The translations under genes and the position numbers were made by a program. Shown in pieces: positions 1 through 7,773 of a stretch of 64,000 nucleotides of DNA. The first letter of the stretch is position 1; every line of letters starts with the position of its first letter. Origin of the DNA: Zhongshania aquimaris (lineage in GTDB: Bacteria > Pseudomonadota > Gammaproteobacteria > Pseudomonadales > Spongiibacteraceae); assembly GCF_019312595.1 (NCBI RefSeq), contig NZ_JAHWDQ010000004.1, positions 186,001 to 250,000 on the forward strand, given 5' to 3'. Below the pieces are notes generated by a model. The model saw nothing but the letters and a program-made list of their open reading frames with translations, searched no databases and was not told the origin of the DNA.

Positions 1-46
1 CCAAAGCAGAAAAGCCGGCAATAGCGCCACTGCGAATCAACGACAT
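1..46 (-). CDS. 5' end of a gene leaving the window (partial)
   Basis: On the minus strand an ATG at 46 opens a frame that stays open to the window edge (15 codons), beginning MSLIRSGAIAGFSAL. The peptide is hydrophobic after a basic residue and could be a signal or membrane segment. A weak GGA lies about 10 bases upstream. It would be divergent from the cupin operon at 173. Only the first codons are visible, so the product is unknown and the call is tentative. Confidence 0.3.
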   Translation of the reverse strand, partial: MSLIRSGAIAGFSAL

Positions 47-172
47 AGCAAAACATTCCACAGAAGAAGGTTCGTAAAAAATCAACTATTGTTCGCAATA
101 AGTCAAGCGAGTGGCGCAATCACCTTCTATATTGTAGCCATCACTTGGCCACATAATAATTCGGAGCGCCCT

Positions 173-679
173 ATGAGCCTGCCAGATGTTGTTAACCATC
201 AAGACACACTGCTAACCATCGACACCAACAAGCAGCCCCCAGTAAGCGATGCGATTCCGGGACTGACTATTAACCCCTTATTTCTAGATACTGAAAACGG
301 CCTCTGGGTGCTGCGGGTTAAATTCGCCCCCGGTGTCACACTGCCTATGCATTTCCATACCGGTACGGTGCACTTTTACACCTTGTCTGGCTGCTGGCAC
401 TACGTGGAATACCCCGACCAAAAGCAAACAGCAGGCAGTTATTTGTATGAGCCCGGCGGTTCTATACACACCTTCCACTGTCCAGAGGATGGCGGTGGCG
501 CAGACGGCTTTATGGTGGTTTCCGGCGCGAATATCAATTTTGATGGCGAGGGTAATTTCCTCAACATTATGGACGCCGGATGGATTGAAAAAACATTACA
601 AGAAACTTGCGCCGCTCAGGGAGTAACAACCCCTCGCTATATAAAACCTAAACAGAGTGCGGGATATTCCGACAAATAA
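173..679 (+). CDS. Cupin protein, 2,4'-dihydroxyacetophenone dioxygenase-like
   Basis: A 168-residue single-domain cupin. Metal-binding candidates are His60 and His62 in PMHFHTG, with His67 where most cupins have Glu, and His99 in the second motif (EPGGSIHTFH). This pattern resembles the 2,4'-dihydroxyacetophenone dioxygenase/ChrR-type cupins, which bind Fe or Zn in the cytoplasm. I chose the ATG at 173 because GGAG sits 6 bases before it; a longer frame from 89 lacks such a site and adds an unconserved-looking leader. It begins a run of four same-strand genes (hydrolase, two SDRs), so a role in breaking down a carbonyl or aromatic compound is plausible. The substrate is unknown and a non-enzymatic role is possible. 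Confidence 0.75.
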   Translation: MSLPDVVNHQDTLLTIDTNKQPPVSDAIPGLTINPLFLDTENGLWVLRVKFAPGVTLPMHFHTGTVHFYTLSGCWHYVEYPDQKQTAGSYLYEPGGSIHTFHCPEDGGGADGFMVVSGANINFDGEGNFLNIMDAGWIEKTLQETCAAQGVTTPRYIKPKQSAGYSDK

Positions 680-793
680 GTGCATTATAGGCAAGGCAGC
701 CGACACACCATTGCATTTTAAGGAGCCGCATGCAGTGCGGTATCGCAAGGTAAGCATGCTGGGCAAAAACAATAATCAGCTTGGGAGTGACTC

Positions 794-1726
794 ATGACGA
801 CACACACCAATCCCACACGTTTTAATGTGGAATTTGATAGCGAGGGAACACGCTGCAGCGCCTGGCACTACCCTAGCCAGTCAGACCAGGAAAACAGCGC
901 CTGCATAGTAATGGCCCACGGCTTGGGTGGCACCCGCGAATGTGGCCTCGCCCCCTACGCCGAGCGCTTTTCGGCCGAGGGTTATCACGTCCTTGTTTTT
1001 GATTATCGCTATTTTGGCGATAGCGACGGCGAACCCCGCCAACTGCTAAAAGTCAGCGATCAGCTCAAGGACTGGCGTGCCGCCATCGACTTTGCCCGTC
1101 AGCTGAAAGGCGTGAATGCCGAGCAGATCATATTGTGGGGAACGTCATTCTCAGGCGGTCATGTACTCAGTATTGCGGCAGAAGATCAGCGCCTATTAGC
1201 TGTCTCGGCCCAGGGCCCAATGGTCGACGGCCGCGCCGCCAGCTTAGAAATTTTAAAATACGCCGGTCCAGTTCACTTAAGCAAACTAAGCAGCTGCGGC
1301 TTAATTGATCAGGCCCGTGCAACACTCGGCATGAGCCCTCTTTATATTCCCCTCATTGCCGAGCCCGGCGCACTCGCCGCCATGACTAGTCACGACGCGC
1401 TCAGCGGCTATCACGCCATCACCAACCCCGGCTGGCGCAATGAAATGAGCGCCCGCACCGTATTAGTGTTGTCCTTGTATCGCCCGATTAGCAAAGCGAA
1501 AAAGATTCGCTGCCCTGCGCTAATTCAAGTCTGCAATAAAGACACCGTCGCGCCCGCTAAAGCGGCGATCAAAATGGCCAAACTCATGCCTAACACTGCC
1601 ACGCTTAAACAATATGATATCGGCCACTTTGACATTTATACTGGCAAGGACTTCGATATTGGCATTGCTGACCAACTGGCCTTCTACCACGACGCCCTGC
1701 ACAACGCGCGGGGAATGAAACTGTGA
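794..1726 (+). CDS. Alpha/beta hydrolase
   Basis: A 310-residue alpha/beta-fold hydrolase with no signal peptide. The likely nucleophile is Ser118 in GTSFSGGH, the oxyanion-hole motif is HGLGG near residue 42, the acid is Asp250 (CNKDTVAP) and the base is His278 (IGHFD). The set matches serine hydrolases of the dienelactone-hydrolase/S33-like group, usually esterases or C-C bond hydrolases. GGGAG lies just upstream of the ATG. Its stop overlaps the GTG start of the next SDR (GTGA), so the two are translationally coupled. It probably hydrolyses an ester, lactone or diketone made by its SDR neighbours; the substrate cannot be told from sequence. Confidence 0.85.
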   Translation: MTTHTNPTRFNVEFDSEGTRCSAWHYPSQSDQENSACIVMAHGLGGTRECGLAPYAERFSAEGYHVLVFDYRYFGDSDGEPRQLLKVSDQLKDWRAAIDFARQLKGVNAEQIILWGTSFSGGHVLSIAAEDQRLLAVSAQGPMVDGRAASLEILKYAGPVHLSKLSSCGLIDQARATLGMSPLYIPLIAEPGALAAMTSHDALSGYHAITNPGWRNEMSARTVLVLSLYRPISKAKKIRCPALIQVCNKDTVAPAKAAIKMAKLMPNTATLKQYDIGHFDIYTGKDFDIGIADQLAFYHDALHNARGMKL

Positions 1727-2556
1727 GCAAGAATGCCCTGCACGACAAAGTCATCGCCATTACCGGCGCCAGCGGCGGTTTTGGCGCCGCGTTATGCAAG
1801 ACGCTGTATGAGCGCGGAGCAAAGCTCGCACTGCTCGATATAGATGACGCTGCCTTAGCCCGCCAGCTCGCAAACTACCCCGACCCACTGCGTGCAAAAA
1901 CCTGGCACGCCAATGTCTGTGATGTGGATAGCATGCGGCACGCAATAGATTCAGCGGCCGCATTTTTTGGCCGCATAGATGTGGTGATTGCCAATGCGGG
2001 TATCGATTTAATTGAACCCCTCAGCGCTGAGGGCAGCGATCATTTTGAGCGCGTCATTGATATCAATCTTAACGGTGTATGGCGCACCTTTCGTGCATCG
2101 CTAAGTCATGTAAAAGCAAGTCGCGGCTATTTACTCGCCATTTCATCTATGGCGGCTTTTGTACACTCTCCGCTACAAGCCTCGTATACCGCAAGCAAAG
2201 CCGGCGTGTGGGCGCTCTGCAATAGTGTGCGTCTAGAGCTTCGCCAACACGAGGTGGCCGTCGGCACTTTGCACCCCACATTTTTCAAAACGCCGCTACT
2301 AGACACCATCTCTGACAATGATGCTGGCACGGCACTGTGGGGGAGCCATCAAAAATTCCCTTTTAAAACCGTCAGTCTAGACGACGTTGTTAGCGCCGCC
2401 GTGCTTGCCATAGAGACCCGCGCAGAGATAACCACTGTGCCACGGGTCAACCGACTCATTGCCAATGCCCCTGGGCTATTTCGTAAATTTATTGAACGCA
2501 TCGGCTTTAAAGATGCCAGCGTGCGCAGGGCCACAGCGTTTACTGACACAAATTAA
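1723..2556 (+). CDS. Short-chain dehydrogenase/reductase
   Basis: A 277-residue classical SDR, expected to oxidise or reduce an alcohol/ketone with NAD(P). The nucleotide loop TGASGGFG is at residues 14-21, NAG at 91-93, and the catalytic set is Ser141/142, Tyr155 and Lys159 (YTASK). Asp39 at the end of beta-2 suggests an NAD preference (inference). Translation starts at GTG 1723, overlapping the hydrolase stop by four bases. The C-terminal half, after HPTFFKTPL, is longer than in minimal SDRs, as in membrane-associated SDRs of lipid metabolism. The next SDR (from 2620) has similar length and architecture, so the two look like a tandem duplication with diverged specificity. Confidence 0.87.
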   Translation: MSKNALHDKVIAITGASGGFGAALCKTLYERGAKLALLDIDDAALARQLANYPDPLRAKTWHANVCDVDSMRHAIDSAAAFFGRIDVVIANAGIDLIEPLSAEGSDHFERVIDINLNGVWRTFRASLSHVKASRGYLLAISSMAAFVHSPLQASYTASKAGVWALCNSVRLELRQHEVAVGTLHPTFFKTPLLDTISDNDAGTALWGSHQKFPFKTVSLDDVVSAAVLAIETRAEITTVPRVNRLIANAPGLFRKFIERIGFKDASVRRATAFTDTN

Positions 2557-2619
2557 TTTCTTTTACTCATTAATCAAAATACCCCTACTAGTAAGCAATA
2601 ACGGCGACGGAATACCATC

Positions 2620-3474
2620 ATGGCTAATTACGATTTTAATAAAAAAGTTATTTTTATTACCGGCGCAACAGGCGGTATTGGCGCTGCCAGCGCGCGCGAA
2701 TTTTATCGTCAGGGAGCCAGTCTGGTGCTGACCGACCTTGGCTCCGATGCACTAGAAAAGCTCGCCGCCGAATTCGACGCCAGTCGCGTCATGTGGCACA
2801 CCCTAGATGTAACTGACCTAGAAGCAAGCAAAGTGCTGGTCGCCAAGGCGGTTGAAAAGTTTAATCGCCTCGATATCGTCTTTGCCAATGCCGGTGTAGC
2901 TTGGCAAACCCCCAAAACCATTGCCAGCGCAGATGAAATCGAATTTGAACGCATTATCGAAATTGACCTGCTAGGCGTTTGGCGAACAGTCCGCGCGGCA
3001 CTGCCAGAAATCATGAAGGCCAAGGGACAAGTGCTAGTCACGTCCTCCGTTTATGCCTTTGGCAATGGCGTCATCAATGCGCCCTATGCCATGTCTAAAG
3101 CCGGAGTGGAAAGCTTTGGTCGCGCCCTGCGCGCAGAGCTGGCTGGCACAGGCGCCACCGCCACCGTACTTTACCCAGGGTGGATAAAAACGCCGATGAC
3201 CCGTGTTGCCTTCGGCGCCAACCCCCACGCGTCTGAATTAATTGAAAAGGTATTTCCCGCCCCGCTCCGGCAGTTGATCACGCCCGAGGTGGTTGCATTG
3301 GCAGTTACGCAAGGATTAGCTAAACGTGCGCCACGCATTATTGTGCCAAAACGCTGGGCGCCCTTTGCGGCCTTACGCGGTCTGCTCAATATGTATACAG
3401 ACCGCATGTTTGATCGCCGCAGCGACTTGCAAGCCATTGTCCGACGGACAGAAAACGACACACAAGACCGCTAA
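2620..3474 (+). CDS. Short-chain dehydrogenase/reductase
   Basis: A 284-residue classical SDR. TGATGGIG at 14-21 binds the nucleotide; Ser142/143, Tyr156 and Lys160 (YAMSK) form the catalytic site; Asp39 again favours NAD. It resembles the preceding SDR along its length, including the PGWIKTPM segment after the active site and a basic C-terminal tail, so a gene duplication is likely. It ends seven bases before the convergent sorbosone-dehydrogenase-like gene. I infer a redox step on a lipid-like alcohol or ketone together with the upstream hydrolase; the substrate is not determined. Confidence 0.87.
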   Translation: MANYDFNKKVIFITGATGGIGAASAREFYRQGASLVLTDLGSDALEKLAAEFDASRVMWHTLDVTDLEASKVLVAKAVEKFNRLDIVFANAGVAWQTPKTIASADEIEFERIIEIDLLGVWRTVRAALPEIMKAKGQVLVTSSVYAFGNGVINAPYAMSKAGVESFGRALRAELAGTGATATVLYPGWIKTPMTRVAFGANPHASELIEKVFPAPLRQLITPEVVALAVTQGLAKRAPRIIVPKRWAPFAALRGLLNMYTDRMFDRRSDLQAIVRRTENDTQDR

Positions 3475-3481
3475 GCAAGAC

Positions 3482-4990
3482 TTATTTCGCCGACGTTAAT
3501 TCACGATCAAACAAGTACACCGCCAAAGCCTCTCGCTGCTCCGCGCTCAAGGGAAAAGCGGGCATGGGCGGTGTTGGCGCGCTAAAGAAATCCGTCAGAC
3601 TCGCCGCATTGTAACGCTTATGCAGAGCGATCAGCGCATTTGCCGTCTGCGGAACATGACAGCCCACACAATTAAATTGCTGATAAAGCGCCTCCCCCTG
3701 CGAGACTAAGGCTGCTCGCTGGGTTGCGTCGTAAGCATCCAACACCCCGACATTCGCGTCCGGTGCTTTCACCGTTGAGGTCAGGCTAAATGACGACTCA
3801 GCGCCGTCGGCAGGAACCACGCGATAAATAGAGCCAGAGTAATCATCAGAAATAAAAATACTGCCATCGCGAGCTTCAGCAACGTCTACCGGGCGCCCCA
3901 GTAATTTTCCGTCTTGCAAAAATCCAGTGACAAAATCGCTTTCGACAATCGTGCCATCGGGCTGCCATTGCAGGGAAACAACTTTATAACCATCGGGTAT
4001 GCTGCGATTCCATGAGCCATGCAAGGCGACTAGCGCGCTGCGCTCAAATCCCGCCAGCTTGCTATGCCGTATAAAACGAATGCCCAGAGGCGCGTTGTGA
4101 GCTCTAAATTCATGAGCTGGCGGCCGGTTCGCCGGCAAATCACTGGGCAGCTTGTCACCCAAATCGGGATCAGGGGTAGATGCGTTGACATAGGGCCAGC
4201 CGTAAAACCCACCCGCCACAATATTATTTAACTCACACGGTGGAAAATCATCCCCGAGCAAATCTCGACCGTTGTCTGTTGCAAACAACTCATTGCTCCA
4301 TGGCGACCAGTCCATACCAACACTGTTGCGCAAACCACTTGCATGCACCTCAAGCTCACTTCCATCTGGCTTAAACCGCATAATCGTTGCGCGCTGAGGA
4401 TCCGTCTCCTCGCAAACATTACAGGTTGAGCCCGAACTCAAATACAACCAGCCATCAGTACCAATGCGCAATGTCTTAGTCCAATGACCGCCCTTATCGC
4501 CGAGCCCCGTCACCACCCTCGAAATGTCGCCTCTGATGTCACCAGACTCAACATCAAACGCGACTTTAGCAACGCCATTGGATTCGGCGATATATAACCA
4601 GCCATCGGCATAATCTAGGCCGTGGGGACGAGTCAGACCGCTTAGCAATACCCGGATGTCATCTGGCGATCCGTCGCCACTGGTATCGGCTTTTAAAATC
4701 AGCACCTCGCCGCTACGTGGGCGAGTGAGCAAAATATCCCCCGCATCGGTGACATGCATAAAGCGAATCTTACCAAGACCCGTCGCATACAAATCTAAGC
4801 GATAGCCGTCAGCGACACTCAATTGCCGACGAACAATATTGCCATCCGGCTCATCGCCGCCGTAACCCACCAAGGCATGTAAAGCGACCTTTGACGTCGT
4901 CGCCACACCGGGCGGGCCGTAATGCACCAGCAAAAATGGTGTTGCCATCAATACAATCACAACATAGATAATAAAACGCAGGACTTTCAT
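3482..4990 (-). CDS. PQQ-type sorbosone/glucose dehydrogenase-like protein with cytochrome c tail
   Basis: A 502-residue exported protein. Residues 1-25 form a hydrophobic signal or anchor segment. The middle is a six-bladed beta-propeller of the soluble glucose/sorbosone dehydrogenase family, with motifs such as RPHGLDYADGWLYIAE, NSVGMDWSP and a GSWNRS loop. The end carries a cytochrome c domain with a CVGCH haem site at 441-445 and a probable axial Met476 (PPMPAF). Family members oxidise aldoses or sorbosone with PQQ in the periplasm, and the fused haem domain would pass electrons to the respiratory chain. It is convergent with the SDR operon and stands alone. PQQ dependence is family knowledge; no PQQ biosynthesis genes are in the window. 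Confidence 0.85.
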   Translation of the reverse strand: MKVLRFIIYVVIVLMATPFLLVHYGPPGVATTSKVALHALVGYGGDEPDGNIVRRQLSVADGYRLDLYATGLGKIRFMHVTDAGDILLTRPRSGEVLILKADTSGDGSPDDIRVLLSGLTRPHGLDYADGWLYIAESNGVAKVAFDVESGDIRGDISRVVTGLGDKGGHWTKTLRIGTDGWLYLSSGSTCNVCEETDPQRATIMRFKPDGSELEVHASGLRNSVGMDWSPWSNELFATDNGRDLLGDDFPPCELNNIVAGGFYGWPYVNASTPDPDLGDKLPSDLPANRPPAHEFRAHNAPLGIRFIRHSKLAGFERSALVALHGSWNRSIPDGYKVVSLQWQPDGTIVESDFVTGFLQDGKLLGRPVDVAEARDGSIFISDDYSGSIYRVVPADGAESSFSLTSTVKAPDANVGVLDAYDATQRAALVSQGEALYQQFNCVGCHVPQTANALIALHKRYNAASLTDFFSAPTPPMPAFPLSAEQREALAVYLFDRELTSAK

Positions 4991-5121
4991 TGCTGTTTAC
5001 TCTCATCAGCTAAGTCGAAAGACACAGACTAGCTTGATAAGCTCTAAATATATAGCACTGGCGAAGGGCAACGAACTACGGAGAAACACCGCGCTTCGCT
5101 AGCTACATACTCAATAATTGC

Positions 5122-5127
5122 TATAAT
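5122..5127 (+). promoter_or_regulatory. Probable -10 box (TATAAT) for the 87-residue protein
   Basis: A perfect TATAAT lies 48 bases before the ATG at 5175. No clear -35 hexamer stands 16-18 bases upstream, so this could be an extended or activator-dependent promoter. Confidence 0.4.
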
Positions 5128-5174
5128 CCTCCGTCTAACAACTATTGCCACCCACAAGAAAGAGGCCACACACC

Positions 5175-5438
5175 ATGATGAATATGGGTAGCTCAAGCGA
5201 CGAAAAATGCCCGTTTGACCTAAATTTTGAACCCGACACCTTTAAAGCTGGCGACCTTGTTAGCTACCGCGTTGAAGGCAGCATGATGGACATGCCCTTT
5301 GTCGGCGTATTAGTGGAAGTACACGATGACCACGTTATGCTGGCCCACTGGGATGGCAACACACCGCCAGAAGGCAACATCATGCGCGGCACCAAAACCG
5401 ACCGCCCCGTGGTCAGCGAAGCTGACGCACTGAAATAA
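5175..5438 (+). CDS. Small acidic hypothetical protein
   Basis: An 87-residue soluble protein without a signal peptide, rich in Asp/Glu and Met. The stretch FKAGDLVSYRVEGSMMDMPFVG followed by a WDGNTPPEGN turn suggests a small beta-barrel of SH3 or KOW-like type (inference). ATG 5175 is chosen because AAGAGG lies 9-10 bases before it; a TTG ten codons earlier has no better signal. It lies alone between the sugar dehydrogenase and the initiator tRNA, on the same strand as the tRNA. I do not recognise the family. Confidence 0.6.
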   Translation: MMNMGSSSDEKCPFDLNFEPDTFKAGDLVSYRVEGSMMDMPFVGVLVEVHDDHVMLAHWDGNTPPEGNIMRGTKTDRPVVSEADALK

Positions 5439-5579
5439 GCAACACCAAAAGTGGCGCATTTTGGGAACCCCCAAACCGAGCAACAAACGGGACGGGACGT
5501 TGAAAGAGAATCTAAAGCTGTTGTTTTTCAAAGCAAAACAATAAATGTCGGCTTTTTTAGTTTTATCTTCGAGAAGCGG

Positions 5580-5616
5580 TTGCAATAGCGAATTTCCCTC
5601 CCTATAATGCGCGCCC
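5580..5616 (+). promoter_or_regulatory. Promoter of the initiator tRNA
   Basis: TTGCAA at 5580-5585 and TATAAT at 5603-5608 are separated by exactly 17 bp. A GC-rich discriminator (GCGCGCC, 5610-5616) follows, as is typical of stringently controlled stable-RNA promoters. The tRNA begins about 30 bases downstream of the predicted start. Confidence 0.85.
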
Positions 5617-5645
5617 TGTCTTAGAGAAAAAGACAAAAGATCAGT

Positions 5646-5722
<77 letters not shown>

Positions 5723-5730
5723 AATAAAAG

Positions 5731-5770
5731 AACGGCAAATCAGTTACTTACTGGCTTGCCGTTTTTTTTC
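5731..5770 (+). terminator. Rho-independent terminator of the tRNA unit
   Basis: AACGGCAA (5731-5738) pairs with TTGCCGTT (5756-5763), and the stem runs into a tract of eight T residues. It starts nine bases after the tRNA CCA end. Confidence 0.9.
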
Positions 5771-5789
5771 GTCTGTTGGTTTTGGACCT

Positions 5790-5820
5790 CTGTGCCCACC
5801 CTGTGCCCACCCTGTGCCCA
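5790..5820. repeat. 11-bp tandem repeat next to the tRNA
   Basis: The unit CTGTGCCCACC occurs at 5790-5800 and 5801-5811, followed by a partial third copy to 5820. It lies 20 bases after the tRNA terminator, in the position where tRNA-targeted integration junctions often lie. No matching second copy of the tRNA end was seen in the window. Confidence 0.75.
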
Positions 5821-6299
5821 AAGCGCCACCTCAGTATAAATCTACTCCTGCCTGCATGACCTTCGGTCGCGAGGAGAAAAGCTCCCTGTTGATGGGCCAC
5901 AACCTAAAGTGGTAGCTGCACCACAGCATCATTGCACCATGAAATACTTATACTTTGCTCAAGCGGTAGCGTCCCAACAATAACAAGTATGAAGCCCGGC
6001 CCTGGGTTACTGGATGAACGGTAAATCTCTTTTATAGCTGTAGATTTGCATCCTATATTGTCCCACCAGTTGCACGAAATGATGGCCCACCATTCCAACC
6101 ATAGCTCATTGAACGCACTGCCATTTTTGACTCTTGAAATAGGTCACCTCACCCTGCAAATTATTGCGATATTTGGCTCAAACTTCAGTGCAAATCAACA
6201 ATGGTGCGGCATATTGGGAGCAATTGCGCTTGCGTTTTCTTGGCATGCCGACAACTTCTTTGCCGACGTATGTTATAACAAATCCTCCTCTCCTTTCGC
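5821..6299. other. Gene-poor stretch after the tRNA
   Basis: About 480 bases with no frame I can support. Open frames here lack ribosome sites and have no recognisable motifs. The stretch may be decayed integrated DNA, but I see no clear integrase. Confidence 0.4.
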
Positions 6300-6584
6300 T
6301 TATTCGGACTGCCGCTCAATTCCATTTGCGATTACGCCATCTGGGCAACCATTAAACCGGCCGAGATCAATCCGCTCCAGCATTCCGCGCAAGGACTCCA
6401 AATCCTCAACCCCGCTTAACATACCTCGATAGGGTGTTAATACCGTAACGTCTGAACACTGCTCAATAAGCGGGCGGATCTTTTCTAAGTCGGTCACTAC
6501 GTCATAATCAACCGTGTAATCCACCGCCCACACAGAGTGACTGAACAGCGCAGTCAACATAAGGGAAGTAGCCATTTTTTTCAT
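6300..6584 (-). CDS. Small exported hypothetical protein
   Basis: A 94-residue protein with a typical signal peptide: basic start, hydrophobic core to about residue 18, and an SVWA cleavage site before VDYT. The mature part of about 75 residues is acidic, with two Cys (in QCSDV and GCPDG) that could form a disulfide in the periplasm. The ATG at 6584 has only a weak GAGAA before it. There is no same-strand partner close by. The family is not recognised; the signal peptide is the main support for it being real. Confidence 0.5.
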   Translation of the reverse strand: MKKMATSLMLTALFSHSVWAVDYTVDYDVVTDLEKIRPLIEQCSDVTVLTPYRGMLSGVEDLESLRGMLERIDLGRFNGCPDGVIANGIERQSE

Positions 6585-6694
6585 ATTTATTCTCGCTTTA
6601 TTTAGACTTTATTTATTGGTCTTTCACAGTTCGATAGAGGAACACGTGTCGAGCCGGACGGCGGACGCAAAGGCATTCGCATTCGCTCATATGG

Positions 6695-6716
6695 ATGCCC
6701 GATCGGGGTCGGGCAT
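6695..6716. repeat. REP-like palindrome
   Basis: ATGCCCGA (6695-6702) pairs with TCGGGCAT (6709-6716) around a six-base loop. Flanking ATGACGGA resembles intergenic repetitive palindromes of proteobacteria. It is probably a dispersed repeat unit; no second full copy lies in the window. Confidence 0.5.
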
Positions 6717-6843
6717 GACGGATTGGGGGGAGTCCGTCGCTCTCAACGGCCACGGCGGTCATTCTTAACAACCACGCCTTTCTCAACTCACCACATCGTC
6801 ACCCCCAACGAGCACTACCATCACCCTCAACTTCCACTCGTCA

Positions 6844-6862
6844 TCCTCAACTTGATTGAGGA
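6844..6862. repeat. Short dispersed palindrome (TCATCCTCAA type)
   Basis: TCCTCAA (6844-6850) and TTGAGGA (6856-6862) form a 7-bp stem with a five-base loop, followed by TCTAT. This resembles the short intergenic palindromes scattered in many bacterial genomes. The preceding 100 bases (6770-6843) carry several related fragments. Confidence 0.45.
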
Positions 6863-6966
6863 TCTATAAGTCTCGGGCTGACGTCCAACGCAAAGGCATT
6901 CGCTACAGGGCATCTGAGGTCTTGCGTCGAGGGTCTGACGAAAGGCATTCACTCCGACTTCCGACT

Positions 6967-7185
6967 TCATCGCGTATGGCAAGCGTTGCAGCAGTAGTAA
7001 CAGCCATTAATTCGATGATTTGGATAGTTGTTTTTCGCTCGGGTGATGGCGCCGCTACAGGTTAAGTGCGAGCCCAAGGGTATTTGGTTTTGCTCAAACG
7101 GCATGTACAAGCACCCCGCCGTGGTATTGTGTACTTCGTAATCACCATTATCTTGCCTATTTCTGTTTAAAATAAATTCAGACAT
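6967..7185 (-). CDS. Small cysteine-rich conserved protein
   Basis: A 72-residue soluble protein with a strong site (AGGAAA) before the ATG at 7185. The N-terminal half has an NxNRQDNGDYEVHN segment, and the end carries CYYCCNACH, with a further Cys in GCLYMP and in TCSGA. The even set of Cys plus His suggests a metal or zinc-finger-like site. I recall similar short proteins (NGD.EVH ... GCYYCCN.CHT) in other bacteria, always annotated as hypothetical; that memory cannot be checked here. It stands alone in the variable stretch after the tRNA. Confidence 0.65.
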   Translation of the reverse strand: MSEFILNRNRQDNGDYEVHNTTAGCLYMPFEQNQIPLGSHLTCSGAITRAKNNYPNHRINGCYYCCNACHTR

Positions 7186-7226
7186 GTTTATTTTTCCTGT
7201 GCTTTAAACTAATAACTGCCATTTTA

Positions 7227-7526
7227 TTATTTTGTTTTAACGTAAACTCGTATCCCGCAGTTCACGGCGTCGTCTTCTATAATATTGATAAGCTCATCGT
7301 TTATAAAACCGAGAAATTCATTCAAGAACATCTCCTTGTCGGGCACAAAAGTGTATTCATCAACTGCACCACTGGGCGTCTCGCTAATCACTTTGGCTAT
7401 CCACTGAAGCGAACGCGGGTACAAATGGCGACAGAACTGACGGATAGGTTTGTCTGTCCAGTACTCCATTATCAAACGTCGGTTCTTGGCTTTTTTAAGA
7501 CGCTTTGCTTGTCGTGATTTTGGCAT
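7227..7526 (-). CDS. Small hypothetical protein with basic N-terminus
   Basis: A 99-residue protein whose first 17 residues are strongly basic (KSRQAKRLKKAKNRR), followed by an acidic, hydrophobic body ending YVKTK. There is no signal peptide or membrane segment. No clear ribosome site precedes the ATG at 7526. It lies 40 bases upstream, on the same strand, of the Cys-rich gene, so the two may be co-transcribed. Family unknown. Confidence 0.45.
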   Translation of the reverse strand: MPKSRQAKRLKKAKNRRLIMEYWTDKPIRQFCRHLYPRSLQWIAKVISETPSGAVDEYTFVPDKEMFLNEFLGFINDELINIIEDDAVNCGIRVYVKTK

Positions 7527-7621
7527 TCGTACGGTACGACGTTAGTTTTGTTAATGGTCCGATAGACAGCTTTATCTAGGTAAGCAAAACCTTTTTATTA
7601 TTTGCATGCACGACTCCTTTT

Positions 7622-7655
7622 AAAAAAGGTGCTCAAGCGGAGGGACTTAAGCACC
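7622..7655 (-). terminator. Rho-independent terminator
   Basis: Read on the minus strand, GGTGCTTAAG pairs with CTTGAGCACC (one G.T pair, 8-base loop), followed by six T residues. It lies about 120 bases after the stop of the FecA-type receptor and most likely ends that operon. Confidence 0.8.
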
Positions 7656-7724
7656 AAAGGGAGATTATGTGCACCGGAGTGCTCGGTGAGTGACGGTGCA
7701 TGACCCTAGGTGAGTCACGAGGAG

Positions 7725-7744
7725 GGCATCGCCGGCACGATGCC
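7725..7744. other. Hairpin after the receptor gene
   Basis: GGCATCG (7725-7731) pairs with CGATGCC (7738-7744). There is no T tract, so it is more likely an mRNA 3' stabilising hairpin upstream of the real terminator than a terminator itself. Confidence 0.4.
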
Positions 7745-7773
7745 ACCTCTAACATAAGTCACTCTGATTGGGT

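Noticed and set aside
5850-5960. Possible integrase fragment (SLLMGHNLKW-like peptide) near the tRNA
   Set aside because: Too short; no recombinase active-site residues are visible in any frame nearby.
6046-6432. 128-codon plus-strand frame in the stretch after the tRNA
   Set aside because: It overlaps the signal-peptide gene on the other strand, lacks a ribosome site and has a low-complexity, unprotein-like C-terminal half.
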